Shown: positions 24,139-32,966 of the stretch, piece after piece
How positions within the stretch are numbered: the first letter of the stretch is position 1
Layout of the letters: the number at the start of each line of letters is the position of its first letter
Assembly (NCBI GenBank): GCA_963703335.1
Contig: OY969812.1
Span: 1,116,001 to 1,180,000 of the forward strand
DNA: 64,000 nt
Direction: 5' to 3'
Origin: VRUE01 sp963703335
Lineage (GTDB): Bacteria > Actinomycetota > Thermoleophilia > Solirubrobacterales > 70-9
Notes under the pieces: generated by a model
What the model was told of the DNA's origin: nothing
Databases searched by the model: none
What the model saw: the letters and a program-made list of their open reading frames with translations, nothing else
Program-made: the position numbers and the translations under genes

Positions 24139-25488
24139 ATGCAGCCGCCTATGGCCACTGTGCTCGACAAGCCGGAACTGGAGCGCTTTTTCTCCCGTGG
24201 CCGAGAGCGTGCTCACCTGCGTCCGGGGCGACGCGAGATGCTCGTCGAGGGTGCAACCGCGATTGCGTTTCTAGCGACTGCGGTTGCGATGGCGCTGTTC
24301 CTGCCCTCGCCGCGCAACCTGGACGGCCCGACACTGGCGGTTCTGCTCGGCGCCTACGTAGTCAGCTGTCGCACCAGGTTCGACTTTGCGGACGGCTACA
24401 CGGATTGCTCGCAGCTGATCCTGGTTCCGATGTTGTTCCTCCTGCCGACCCCGATCGTCCCCCTTGTCGTCAGCTTCGGCTGCCTTCTCGGGCGCTCCTT
24501 CGACTACGCGACGGGGCGTACCAGCCTTGCTCGCGCACTTGGTGCCTTCTCGGATTGCTGGCACGCAGTGGGGCCGGCGCTGGTGATAGTCCTCGCCGGC
24601 GCCCAGCTCTTCTCCTGGAAGAGCCTGCCGATCTATCTCCTCGCCCTACTGGCCCAGTTCGTCTTCGACTTCGGTGCGGCCACGCTGCGAGCACAGCTGC
24701 TCGATGGAACGTCGGCTCGGACCTTGTTCGGACTCGTTGCCCCGGTCTACGCGCTGGACGGCGCGCTTGCCCCGGTCGGCCTCGTGGTTGCCTTCACCGC
24801 GGTCGAAGTGGGGCCGGCGGTCTGCCTCGCGATACTGCCGCTCGCCGTCGTCCTGGCGATTCTCTCCCGCGAGCGCCGGGCGCGAGTCGACCAAGCGCTC
24901 GAGTTGAGCAGCGCCTACCGGGGAACCGCGATGCTCCTGGGCGACGTGGTCGAGGCCGACGATGCCTACACCGGGAGCCACAGCCGCGGTGTCGTCGAAC
25001 TCTCGCTCGCCGTCTCCGACCGACTCGGCCTCGACGAGCGCCGTCGCCGCAAGATCGAGTTCGCAGCCCTGCTCCACGACGTCGGCAAGATCTCGGTGCC
25101 GAAGGAGATCATCAACAAGCCTGGTCGCCTCGATGCCAACGAGTGGGCAATCATGCGCACCCACACGATCGTCGGGGAGACGATGCTCAAGCGCATCGGC
25201 GGTCTGCTCGCTGAGGTGGGTGAGGTCGTGCGCTGCTCTCACGAGCACTACGACGGCAGCGGATATCCGGACGGCCTCCGGGGTGAGGCGATCCCGATCG
25301 AGGCGCGCATCGTCACCTGCTGCGATGCCTTCAGCGCGATGACGACGACGCGCTCCTACCGCACCGCGATGTCCGTTGAAAAAGCGCTTGCAGAGCTGCG
25401 GGCCTGCGCCGGGACGCAGTTCGATCCCCGGGTCACGAAGTGCCTCGAGGACCTGGTTCTTTCAGAACACACCGTTGTGACGCCCTAG
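24139..25488 (+). CDS. HD-GYP domain cyclic-di-GMP phosphodiesterase with N-terminal membrane sensor
   Basis: A 449-residue protein. About residues 35-250 form a membrane region of six or seven segments; residues about 255-445 are an HD-GYP domain with LLHDVGKISVPKEIINKPGRL in the centre, SHEHYDGSGYPDGL and ARIVTCCDAFSAMTT. The GYP motif is intact, so it probably hydrolyses cyclic di-GMP. The membrane part resembles the MASE-type sensors but I cannot name it. ATG 24139 or the in-frame ATG twelve bases later are both possible starts. Confidence 0.88.
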   Translation: MQPPMATVLDKPELERFFSRGRERAHLRPGRREMLVEGATAIAFLATAVAMALFLPSPRNLDGPTLAVLLGAYVVSCRTRFDFADGYTDCSQLILVPMLFLLPTPIVPLVVSFGCLLGRSFDYATGRTSLARALGAFSDCWHAVGPALVIVLAGAQLFSWKSLPIYLLALLAQFVFDFGAATLRAQLLDGTSARTLFGLVAPVYALDGALAPVGLVVAFTAVEVGPAVCLAILPLAVVLAILSRERRARVDQALELSSAYRGTAMLLGDVVEADDAYTGSHSRGVVELSLAVSDRLGLDERRRRKIEFAALLHDVGKISVPKEIINKPGRLDANEWAIMRTHTIVGETMLKRIGGLLAEVGEVVRCSHEHYDGSGYPDGLRGEAIPIEARIVTCCDAFSAMTTTRSYRTAMSVEKALAELRACAGTQFDPRVTKCLEDLVLSEHTVVTP

Positions 25489-25503
25489 TACCCGATCACC
25501 TTC

Positions 25504-26283
25504 CTAGCCGTCCGGTGTGCAGGGCAGAACATGAACGCCTTGCAGCATCGAGCCATCGCTGAACAGGATTTCCCCTTCGGTGTAATAGTGGCCGGTGGGG
25601 CAGCTGGCGGTCAGGTAGCTCTTCTTCTTGCCCTTATAGGTGAAGGCGCGGTTGATGCTGAGCTTGAACTTGATAACCGAGCCGGAACCGCCGGCGATCG
25701 TCGGAACCAGGGCCACGGTATGGATGCCGTAGTGGCCGCGGTTGATGCGAGTAATCTTGACCTTGGCGACAACCGCGGTCGGCGCCGGCACGGCAACGTA
25801 GGCGTGGACGAAAAGGAGCGTGGTGCCGCCGTGAACACCGCCGTTGAAGAGGACGAGCGGGCCATTCGCTGCAAACGGCTTCTGTTCCGGAAAAGCGACC
25901 TCGACTTCGCCTTCTCCAGAGCCAACGATGGCATCGGGACAGGCCTTCTTCGCGGCCACCGTTGTCCGCGCTTCTAGCTGACCCTCCTTGCAGACCGGCA
26001 GGCCCTCGGCGTCTAGTCGGATGGTCTTGTCGAAGTCGATGTTCAGGGTCTTGACCGCGGGAGGATGGCTGCCGTCGGTAGTTCCGATTTCGGCGTTGAT
26101 TCGCGCCGAGATCGGCATCTGGCTGTGCCTGGGCAGCTTGCTCGGGAAAATTCCCCCGTCGTCCTTGAGGAAGAGGGTCCCGGCTCGGATCACATGCGGT
26201 TTCGCCAATGCGGTAGCCCCTAGGACCAGTGCAAGCCCGGCTGCGACGACCACCGCGCGAATCAGCTGCTTGCTCATGCTCAT
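25504..26283 (-). CDS. Secreted protein of unknown function
   Basis: A 259-residue exported protein. The signal peptide is LIRAVVVAAGLALVLGATALA. The mature part has a beta-rich pattern, with Cys in VCKEGQLEA, KKACPDAIVGSGEGEVEV, SCPTGHYYTEG and LPCTPDG. The KACPxAxVGSG pattern recurs in exported proteins of Thermoleophilia, by my memory of this group. No enzyme motif is seen. It is convergent with the HD-GYP gene. Confidence 0.68.
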   Translation of the reverse strand: MSMSKQLIRAVVVAAGLALVLGATALAKPHVIRAGTLFLKDDGGIFPSKLPRHSQMPISARINAEIGTTDGSHPPAVKTLNIDFDKTIRLDAEGLPVCKEGQLEARTTVAAKKACPDAIVGSGEGEVEVAFPEQKPFAANGPLVLFNGGVHGGTTLLFVHAYVAVPAPTAVVAKVKITRINRGHYGIHTVALVPTIAGGSGSVIKFKLSINRAFTYKGKKKSYLTASCPTGHYYTEGEILFSDGSMLQGVHVLPCTPDG

Positions 26284-26401
26284 GCCCCCCTGCCTCGTGA
26301 GATAGATCGAGCTGATCTTCTCCCGCTGCGCGCGGTCGTTACTTCCCCAATATGCGGCCTATCTCACCTCGGATTCATCAATCTGGGAAAGCAAGTGGGG
26401 C

Positions 26402-27541
26402 TCAATCATCTAGTCGCAATGCGGTCTCCAGCTCTGTCGCGAAGTCCTTGAGGGAACGGCCGAAGAGGTCCTCGATGGCGCGAATGCGATTCGTGACCGT
26501 GCGACGATCGACGCCCAGCGCGGCAGCGGTCGAGGAGATGTTCCGGTCGGCCGCGAAGTAGGCGCGCAGGGTTTCTCGCGCCACCTTGCCTCCGTCCCGG
26601 GCTCTTTCGAGCGGCTCCAGATAGAGCTGGTGCAGCGAGGTGACGCCGAGATCGTCGCGAAGAATCGATGCCAGCAAGGTGACATCGGCGTAGCGGACGA
26701 TGGGCTCCCCCCTGCGCTCGGCGATCGGCAGCGCCGCCTTGGCCTGGCGGTGGCTGAGCCGCCAGCCCGAGAGACCCTCGCCGGGCTCGCCAACGGCCAC
26801 GGACGCCCGATCCAAAGAGATTTCGCCGAGCGCTCGCAACGCCTGCTCGGCTTTGAGCGAGCGCCGGCCGCCAAGCCAGCAGGCCCAGATGGGCTCCTCC
26901 TCACGGCAGACGGCAAGCAGGCGGCGATCGAGCCTTCCCGCCAGCACGCCCATCGCCTCCCGGGCCCCCTCTCCTTTGGCCATCAGGGCGAGGTGGTGGG
27001 CGTCGAGGTCATATCCGAGCTCGGAATGATCGACGAGCTCACCGGCGAGCAGGCTCTTGACGCACTCGCGGCGCCGCTCCGCGGTGTTGCTCGGCCAGCT
27101 CTTCGCCTCGCGGACGTGCTCTTTGCTCACCGCCTCGACCAAGCGATCGCCGAGCGTCGCCTGCGCCCCGAGCAGACGACGAAGGGCCGAATTCGGAACC
27201 TCGGCCCGCTCCGCCTCTTCGGCGAGGAAGTCCCCGAATAGGGCGCTGCCAGCGAAATAGCGACGCAAGACGGTGTCAAGGGAAACGCCATCGCGCGCAT
27301 CCAGACGTGCCTGCGCGAGCAGAACCGATGGAACGGCTGGGGCGCGGCGCTCACCAAGCTCGAGCACGGCAATCCGATAGTCGATAGCGGCAGCGAGGGC
27401 ACCGTTGAGACCTTGGAGGTAAGCGGGGTCGGCGACGTCGTGGGGATTGGAGATCGCGTAGACGCGAGTCGCGATAGCCGCCTGAATCTCAGGCAGGCGT
27501 TCGCGCAGGCGAGATGCGAGCGTGGAGCGGGCCAGGGGCAC
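26402..27541 (-). CDS. PucR family transcriptional regulator
   Basis: A 379-residue regulator. The C-terminal PucR helix-turn-helix is clear: TLRAYFAADRNISSTAAALGVDRRTVTNRI is the region of about residues 325-355. The middle part has the GGDEF-like degenerate fold usual for the family, and the N-terminus (about residues 1-160) is a helical RsbR-like region. It is divergent from an XRE regulator gene, with a 24-bp inverted repeat between them. The effector is unknown. Confidence 0.87.
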   Translation of the reverse strand: MPLARSTLASRLRERLPEIQAAIATRVYAISNPHDVADPAYLQGLNGALAAAIDYRIAVLELGERRAPAVPSVLLAQARLDARDGVSLDTVLRRYFAGSALFGDFLAEEAERAEVPNSALRRLLGAQATLGDRLVEAVSKEHVREAKSWPSNTAERRRECVKSLLAGELVDHSELGYDLDAHHLALMAKGEGAREAMGVLAGRLDRRLLAVCREEEPIWACWLGGRRSLKAEQALRALGEISLDRASVAVGEPGEGLSGWRLSHRQAKAALPIAERRGEPIVRYADVTLLASILRDDLGVTSLHQLYLEPLERARDGGKVARETLRAYFAADRNISSTAAALGVDRRTVTNRIRAIEDLFGRSLKDFATELETALRLDD

Positions 27542-27574
27542 TCGCCAAAATTACCGGCTGGCCCAGGGCGTGTC

Positions 27575-27598
27575 GTCGATTACCCCGAGGTAATCGAC
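27575..27598. promoter_or_regulatory. Inverted repeat in the PucR/XRE divergent promoter
   Basis: Ten-base perfect arms (GTCGATTACC) with a CCGA centre, placed between two divergent regulator genes. A likely operator for one of the two, or for both. Confidence 0.6.
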
Positions 27599-27630
27599 CT
27601 GCGTACTTGCCCGCACTAGAGTCGCCCGCA

Positions 27631-28437
27631 ATGGCGGCGGTTCAATCTCAGCCCGAGGTCGGGTTGCTCCTGCGGCAGTGGCGCGAGCGCCTCAGCGTGA
27701 CTCAGCTCGAGCTCGCCCTCGACGCTGGGATCTCGGCCCGCCATCTGAGCTTCGTGGAGACGGGACGCTCGAAGCCCGGCCGCGAGATGCTGCTGCGGGC
27801 CCTCGAGAAGCTCAAGGTTCCCTTTCGTGAGCAGAACCGGCTCCTGCTTGCCGCGGGTCACGCCCCCGCCTTCCCGGAGCGCTCGCTCGAGGACTCCGAT
27901 CTGGCGCCAGTGCGAGATGCGCTCGACGTGATCCTCTCCGGCCATGAGCCCTACCCGGCGGTCGCGGTCGATCGCGTCTGGAACCTGGTCGCCGCCAACT
28001 CCCCGATGCTCGCGTTGACCGAGTCCGTCGACATCGATCCCGCGCTGCTCGAGCCCCCGATCAACGTGATGCGCGTCGGCCTCCATCCGCGTGGACTGGG
28101 GTCACGGTTCGTGAACCTCGGCGACTGGCACGCGCACTGGCTCAAGCGGCTTGAGCGCCAGCTGGCGGCAACGGGCGACGAACAGCTCGCCGCCCTGATC
28201 GACGAGGTCGCCAGCTACCCCGTGCCCGAGCCCGAGCACGACGTTTCTGAGATCGCAGGCAGCGAGATGCTCGGTCCGGTCAAGGTGCACGCTCCCGACG
28301 GCGGCGAGCTCTCCTTCTTCGGCATGTTCGCGAGCTTCGACACCCCGTTCGAGGTGACCACCTCGGAGCTGGCGATCGAGCTGCTCTTCCCAGCTGACCA
28401 GACGACTGCCAAGGCGCTAAAAGGAGAGGTGGAATGA
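27631..28437 (+). CDS. XRE family regulator with MmyB-like ligand-binding domain
   Basis: A 268-residue regulator. The helix-turn-helix is at about residues 10-65 (LSVTQLELALDAGISARHLSFVETGRSKP region), followed by a PAS-like MmyB domain with VWNLVAANSPMLAL and ELSFFGMFASFDTPFEVT, which in the family binds fatty acids or similar molecules. The ATG is chosen as the N-terminus of the domain; the frame upstream lacks family similarity. The stop overlaps the start of the next gene (ATGA). Confidence 0.87.
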   Translation: MAAVQSQPEVGLLLRQWRERLSVTQLELALDAGISARHLSFVETGRSKPGREMLLRALEKLKVPFREQNRLLLAAGHAPAFPERSLEDSDLAPVRDALDVILSGHEPYPAVAVDRVWNLVAANSPMLALTESVDIDPALLEPPINVMRVGLHPRGLGSRFVNLGDWHAHWLKRLERQLAATGDEQLAALIDEVASYPVPEPEHDVSEIAGSEMLGPVKVHAPDGGELSFFGMFASFDTPFEVTTSELAIELLFPADQTTAKALKGEVE

Positions 28438-28868
28438 CCAATAGGAAGCCCAAGCTCGGGCAGTTGATCGCCGGCGCCGGGGGTGTGTTGCTGATCGTCT
28501 CCCTGTTTCTGCCCTGGGCGGGCACCGCAGAGACAGACCAAACTGGGTTCGAGCTCTTGACGATGGCCGACGTCTTCCTGCTGATCGTCGGGCTGATCGC
28601 GATCGGAGCCGCCCTCACGTGGGGGCGCTTCGGGCTCTTTCGCGCCGATGTGTCCGTGAACGGGGCGGCCGATCTGCTCGGCGTCGTAGCGACGATCGTG
28701 GTCGCCTACTTCTTGTTCGACTTCCCGCCTGGCACCAGCCGCGAGATTGGCGTTTACCTGGCTTTGGTCGCGACGATCGCCATCGCCGGCGGAGCAGGGG
28801 ACTACAGCACGTTGCGCGGCGCGCCCCTGTTTCCCCGTATCGACGCGGATGAGCGGCGAACATCGTAG
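28434..28868 (+). CDS. Small four-segment membrane protein
   Basis: A 144-residue protein with four hydrophobic segments (about residues 8-25, 40-60, 80-97, 103-120). It is coupled to the XRE regulator by a four-base overlap, with AGGAGAGG before the ATG. The first segment ends in LFLPWAG, a motif common in DUF-type actinobacterial membrane proteins. It may be the target or the sensor partner of the regulator; function unknown. Confidence 0.72.
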   Translation: MTNRKPKLGQLIAGAGGVLLIVSLFLPWAGTAETDQTGFELLTMADVFLLIVGLIAIGAALTWGRFGLFRADVSVNGAADLLGVVATIVVAYFLFDFPPGTSREIGVYLALVATIAIAGGAGDYSTLRGAPLFPRIDADERRTS

Positions 28869-28986
28869 GAACTCGTTCGCGGTTGCCGACGAAAATCGTT
28901 TCCGAGTGACACGCCTTCGACGGTCGGAAGGCTGGAACGCTGCGCTACCGACGGAGTGGTCCCACTGGGTACTAGCCTTTTCAACC

Positions 28987-30354
28987 ATGGCGCCGCGAAC
29001 GGGCAGGGTTCTCATTCTGGCATTGACGTTATTGCTCCTGATCGCTTCTGCGGCCGGCGCCGCAACCCGTTACGCAGCTCCAGGCGGAAAGGGCGCCGAT
29101 CCGTGCGCCGATCCCGGCAAGCCCTGCTCCGTGTACACAGCGGCGGACAAGAACGCGCGGGGCTCGACGATCAAGGCAGGAGATGTGGTCGAACTCGCGC
29201 CCGGGACCTATTACGCGGAACTCGAAGGGGAATTCGGCTACATCCCCTCCTTGATTCTGCCGGCTGGCGTCACCGTTCGAGGGGAACCAGGTAAGACGAG
29301 GCCGGTCATCATCGTCCGGGCAAACGAAACCGGCTACGGCGCCTTTTACGTCCCCACGGCGGCAGAAGTCGCGGATGTGGAAATCCGCAATCAGTCGGGG
29401 TATGGGTCGGCCATCGGGGTTTCGGGAGGAACCATGGACCGGGTGATCGCCCGCTCGGTCGCTAGCGGCACATTCGCGTGCGAGTTCTCTTCAGGAACCA
29501 TCCGCGGCAGCGCCTGCCTTAGCTCGAGCGGGGGCTCGGCAATCGGCGTCAACGTCGCCACCAGGGGGACGTTCGTGGGCGTCATCCGCAACAGCACCCT
29601 GATCGCCACCGGGCCCGGCTCGGTCGGGATGGAATTCACCTACTCCGCCTTCAAGAGAGGATTGGCGGCCACGATTAGCGGGGTCGGTGTGCTGGTCAAG
29701 GGGGAGATGAAGGACGTAATAGCCAACGCCTGGCCACTCAACAAAGGCCGAGGGGCTGACGTCAGGATCGAGCTCCAAGCCTCCAGCTACGCGACGGTCG
29801 AAACCGAAGCCATGCACGGCGGCACGGTCTCGGTCACCCCGTCCGGAACCAACGGCAACATCACGGCGCCGCCGCTGCTCGCGGCCGACAACCTCCATCA
29901 ACTGCCGGGCTCGCCGACGATCGACAAGGGCGCGATCGACAGCACCAGTGACGCGCTCGACGTCGACAAACAACCGCGGACGATGGGCGGGCTGCCGGAT
30001 ATCGGAGCCGATGAGCTCGGGTCCCCCACCCCCAAAGCCAACCCGGTCCCCGCGACGCAGCTGGGGGAATACCTGCTGAAGCGAACTCCGAGACGGATCG
30101 CGGAGCTGACCTTCGGCTCGAGCGAGCCCGGGTCGCGCTTCGAATGCAAGCTCGACCGCGGGCCCTTCCGCGCTTGCACCTCCCCGTACAGAAAGAAAGT
30201 CAGGCTGGGAAAGCACAGGTTCCAGGTTCAAGCCATCGATCCCCAGGGACAGGTCGACCGGACTCCGGCCGTCTTCCTTTGGCGGGTCCTGAGCTGGCGA
30301 GCCTGCATCAAGGACCCGGCGGTGCGTTGCGAACTCGGCGGCGAGGATGGGTAA
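28987..30354 (+). CDS. Secreted right-handed beta-helix protein
   Basis: A 455-residue exported protein. The ATG gives a signal peptide (LILALTLLLLIASAAGAA). The mature part begins with RYAAPGGKGADPCADPGKPC and has a long series of short beta turns typical of pectate-lyase-like helices, with the choice-of-anchor-Q type block TIDKGAIDSTSDALDVDKQP and the end GLPDIGADELG. A C-terminal domain of about 80 residues has an Ig-like pattern (FECKLDRGPFRACTSPY). Ligand or substrate are unknown; surface adhesion or polysaccharide binding is likely. Confidence 0.75.
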   Translation: MAPRTGRVLILALTLLLLIASAAGAATRYAAPGGKGADPCADPGKPCSVYTAADKNARGSTIKAGDVVELAPGTYYAELEGEFGYIPSLILPAGVTVRGEPGKTRPVIIVRANETGYGAFYVPTAAEVADVEIRNQSGYGSAIGVSGGTMDRVIARSVASGTFACEFSSGTIRGSACLSSSGGSAIGVNVATRGTFVGVIRNSTLIATGPGSVGMEFTYSAFKRGLAATISGVGVLVKGEMKDVIANAWPLNKGRGADVRIELQASSYATVETEAMHGGTVSVTPSGTNGNITAPPLLAADNLHQLPGSPTIDKGAIDSTSDALDVDKQPRTMGGLPDIGADELGSPTPKANPVPATQLGEYLLKRTPRRIAELTFGSSEPGSRFECKLDRGPFRACTSPYRKKVRLGKHRFQVQAIDPQGQVDRTPAVFLWRVLSWRACIKDPAVRCELGGEDG

Positions 30355-30359
30355 GCAGG

Positions 30360-30377
30360 AGGCCCCGCACAGGGCCT
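30360..30377. terminator. Short hairpin between convergent genes
   Basis: A six-bp GC-rich stem (AGGCCC and GGGCCT) lies between the beta-helix and PLP-enzyme stops, which are only 26 bases apart. It is short, so it is a weak candidate for a bidirectional terminator. Confidence 0.4.
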
Positions 30378-30380
30378 GAA

Positions 30381-31391
30381 CTAACGCGGCCCGTCGGTAT
30401 GCACGAACAGCACCGGGTCAGCAAGGCGGCCCTCCGCGCGCAGGGCCAGCAGGCCGGCCATCGCCTTCGCGGTGTAGACGGGATCGAGCGAGAGCCGCTC
30501 CTCGGCGGCGAGGGCGGCGGCGCGCGTGGCGGCCTCCGTGGGGTGGCCATAACCCGCTCCGATTTGGTCGCGAGTCAGGTCGAGCATGCCCGGCTCGAGC
30601 TGGATCTCGCCGAGGTGCGCTCCACGGCGCTCCAGCAACGCGGCGGTGCGCCGCGCGAGGCGGGTGAACACCGCTGCGTCGAGGCGGAGCTGATCGTTGA
30701 CCACAACACCAACGACGCGGGTACGCAGGCCGGCGAGCTGGAAGCCGAGCGCCAGGCCGGCCGCGGTGCCCCCGGTGCCGACCGGGACGACGACGTGCGC
30801 CGGCTCGGGCAGCGAGCCGTCCTCGACCTGGGCGGCGATCTCCAACGCCGCCTCGACATAGCCGAGCGCTCCGACCGGCGAGGAGCCGCCCGCCGGCAAC
30901 AGGTACGGCGGGCGGCCACCGCGGGCGTTGCGGGCGATCAGCCACGGCAACATCGCCACGGTGCGCCGCTTCGTGTGGGTGCGGTAGATGCGCGCCCCCG
31001 AGGCATCGAGCCGGGCGAGCTGGGCGTTGACGTGGGCGTCGATCGGCTGGTCGACGAGCGCGAGCGCGGTCTCGAGGCCGTGTTCGCGGCCGTAAAGCGC
31101 GGTCGCGAGCCCCCAGTTCGTGCCAAGGCCGCCGAAGGTGAGGATCGAGCGACGGCCGCGTCGCTTGGCATCGGGGATCAGCCACTCGAGCTTGCGCACC
31201 TTGTTGCCGCCCCAGCCGCCCGAGCCGAAGGCGCCGTCTTCCTTCACCCAGATGCCGAGACCCGCCAGCTCACGGACCGGCGTCGGCCGCTCGGACAGGA
31301 CGAGATGCGGGAGCGTTTCGGCCAGCGCCGGAAAGCGCTCGTGCAGACGCGGGATCAAAAGAGACGGCCTATCCCGCTCGTCCGTACTCAT
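30381..31391 (-). CDS. PLP-dependent D-cysteine desulfhydrase / ACC deaminase family enzyme
   Basis: A 336-residue fold type II PLP enzyme. The PLP lysine is in GGNKVRKLEWLI, the substrate loop in TFGGLGTNWGLATA, and the phosphate-binding glycines in VPVGTGGTAAGLALG. Family members degrade D-cysteine to pyruvate, ammonia and sulfide, or open ACC. It is the last gene of an operon with two DUF899 genes and a DUF2182 gene, and its start overlaps the end of the second DUF899 gene by 23 bases, which suggests a link with thiol or metal chemistry. Confidence 0.85.
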   Translation of the reverse strand: MSTDERDRPSLLIPRLHERFPALAETLPHLVLSERPTPVRELAGLGIWVKEDGAFGSGGWGGNKVRKLEWLIPDAKRRGRRSILTFGGLGTNWGLATALYGREHGLETALALVDQPIDAHVNAQLARLDASGARIYRTHTKRRTVAMLPWLIARNARGGRPPYLLPAGGSSPVGALGYVEAALEIAAQVEDGSLPEPAHVVVPVGTGGTAAGLALGFQLAGLRTRVVGVVVNDQLRLDAAVFTRLARRTAALLERRGAHLGEIQLEPGMLDLTRDQIGAGYGHPTEAATRAAALAAEERLSLDPVYTAKAMAGLLALRAEGRLADPVLFVHTDGPR

Positions 31392-32109
31392 CGTGGCGCC
31401 GGATCCACAACGGCTCCGACGCACTCTCGTCGCGACCCTTTGGCGTCCGGTCCAGCAGGCCGTAATAAACCATCGCGAGCTCGAGGCCACGGGCGGTCGA
31501 CATGTAGGCCCTATAGACGAACCCATCCGAAAGCGCGTAAACGCTCAGGCCCGGTCCCTCCGACACGTACTCCAGGACGTTCGTCCCACAGGAGCGCGCG
31601 TTCTCCGCGACGGCGGGTGGGATCTCGCCCTCCAGGAACGGCTCCAGCTCCTCTTCCGTATGCAGGAAGCCGAGGTCGCGGTTGAAGTCGCTGCCGCCGC
31701 TCGAGACCCAGTCGATGCCCCAGCCCATCCGCTCTCTGTAGGCGAGGAGCTTCTCGAGCGGCGCGCGGGAGGCAAGCAGCAGGGTCGTGTCCCTCGCCTT
31801 CAGGTGGGCGACCTGGGGATCGAGCGTGTCCGCTATCGAGGAGCAGACCGGGCAGCCCGCCTCGTAGGGCGGCCCGAACATGAAGTGGTAGACGAGCAGC
31901 TGGGAGCGGCCGTCGAAGAGGTCGGCGAGGGTCTTCGTGCCGTCCTCGCTCTCGAACCGGTAGTCCTTCTCGACCGGGACCCACGGCAGCTCACGCCTCT
32001 TCCTGGCCAACTCGTCGCCGCGGCGGGTGAGGTCCTTCTCCTCCTTCAGCAGCGCATCCCGCTCCGCCTGCCACTCCTCCTGCGTACCGATCCTGTGCTT
32101 CTTGGTCAT
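31369..32109 (-). CDS. DUF899 family thioredoxin-like protein (copy 2)
   Basis: A 246-residue protein of DUF899, which has a thioredoxin-like fold. The conserved part is ELPWVPVEKDYRFESEDG, the redox-site-like region is FGPPYEAGCPVCSSIAD with a CPVC pair, and then RMGWGIDWVSS. The ATG follows GGAGGC at a good distance. The paralogue two genes upstream has CPGC at the same place. The function is unknown, possibly thiol oxidoreduction. Confidence 0.82.
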   Translation of the reverse strand: MTKKHRIGTQEEWQAERDALLKEEKDLTRRGDELARKRRELPWVPVEKDYRFESEDGTKTLADLFDGRSQLLVYHFMFGPPYEAGCPVCSSIADTLDPQVAHLKARDTTLLLASRAPLEKLLAYRERMGWGIDWVSSGGSDFNRDLGFLHTEEELEPFLEGEIPPAVAENARSCGTNVLEYVSEGPGLSVYALSDGFVYRAYMSTARGLELAMVYYGLLDRTPKGRDESASEPLWIRRHDEYGRAG

Positions 32110-32138
32110 CAGATTGCCTCCAAGCCCACGTGCTTCAT

Positions 32139-32966
32139 TCACGAGCCGCCTTGCATTGTCATTTCACCGCTCGTCATTCCACCGCTCTCCGAGCTTGGCA
32201 AAGTAAGTCCCGGCACCCGCTCGGGCATTGCCGCCACAGCCAGGCCGAGCGCCACCAGCGCGATCGCGATCGCGCCATTCGCCGCCGCCTTCCAGGGCAC
32301 AAGCCTCTCGATCGCGATCAGCGCCGCGACCAAGGCCATCCAGCCAATGTTCATCATGCCGAGCGCGAACAGAGCGGCCATCAGCGCCCAGCAGCAGCCG
32401 ATGCACCAGGCGCCGTGCTCGACGCCCATGCGCAGCGAGCCGCCGAGCCCGTCGTGCCAATGCCGGCGCACGAAGTCGCGCGGGGCGCTGCACTTGCTCA
32501 GGCAGGCGGCCTTGGGCGAGGTCAGCTGGTAGGCGGCGGCGGCCAGGATCACCGCAGCGGCGAGGTAGGGGCCGCCGCGATCCCAGCTGAGGATGCCGAG
32601 ATGCAGAGTCCGCCCCAGCTCCAACAGCGCGTAGGCGCCGAGGCCGAAAGCCGTCCAGCAGAGCAGGTAGCCGGCGACGAACGCCCCGGTGGCGCCGGCC
32701 CGTCCCAGCCCGTGCGCCGCTCGCTCCCGCTCCGCCGCCGCGTGGGCCAGCACCATTGGCGCGATCGAGGGGAACATCATCGCCGCCATCATCACGATCC
32801 AGGTGACGACGTAGAAGCCGACCGTGCCGGGATCGGTGCCTGGACCGGCGTCCATGCCAGCCATGCGACCGGCGCTGTCCAGCCAAGCGAGGAGCGCAAG
32901 GCCGAGCAGCAGCGCGACAAGCGCCAATGCCTCTCTGTTCAGTTCGGGTATTCGTCCTTGCGCCAA
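32139..32966 (-). CDS. DUF2182 family membrane protein
   Basis: A 275-residue integral membrane protein with about seven hydrophobic segments. The pattern TWIVMMAAMMFPSIAPM and the cysteine motif GAWCIGCCWALM define DUF2182, a predicted metal-binding membrane family. It overlaps the upstream DUF899 gene by 28 bases and is followed by another DUF899 gene. Together they may move electrons or metal across the membrane, with the DUF899 proteins as redox partners; this is inference. Confidence 0.83.
   Translation of the reverse strand: MAQGRIPELNREALALVALLLGLALLAWLDSAGRMAGMDAGPGTDPGTVGFYVVTWIVMMAAMMFPSIAPMVLAHAAAERERAAHGLGRAGATGAFVAGYLLCWTAFGLGAYALLELGRTLHLGILSWDRGGPYLAAAVILAAAAYQLTSPKAACLSKCSAPRDFVRRHWHDGLGGSLRMGVEHGAWCIGCCWALMAALFALGMMNIGWMALVAALIAIERLVPWKAAANGAIAIALVALGLAVAAMPERVPGLTLPSSESGGMTSGEMTMQGGS

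Noticed and set aside
30144..31685. 513-codon plus-strand open frame
   Set aside because: It is antisense to the PLP enzyme and the DUF899 gene, which have complete motifs.
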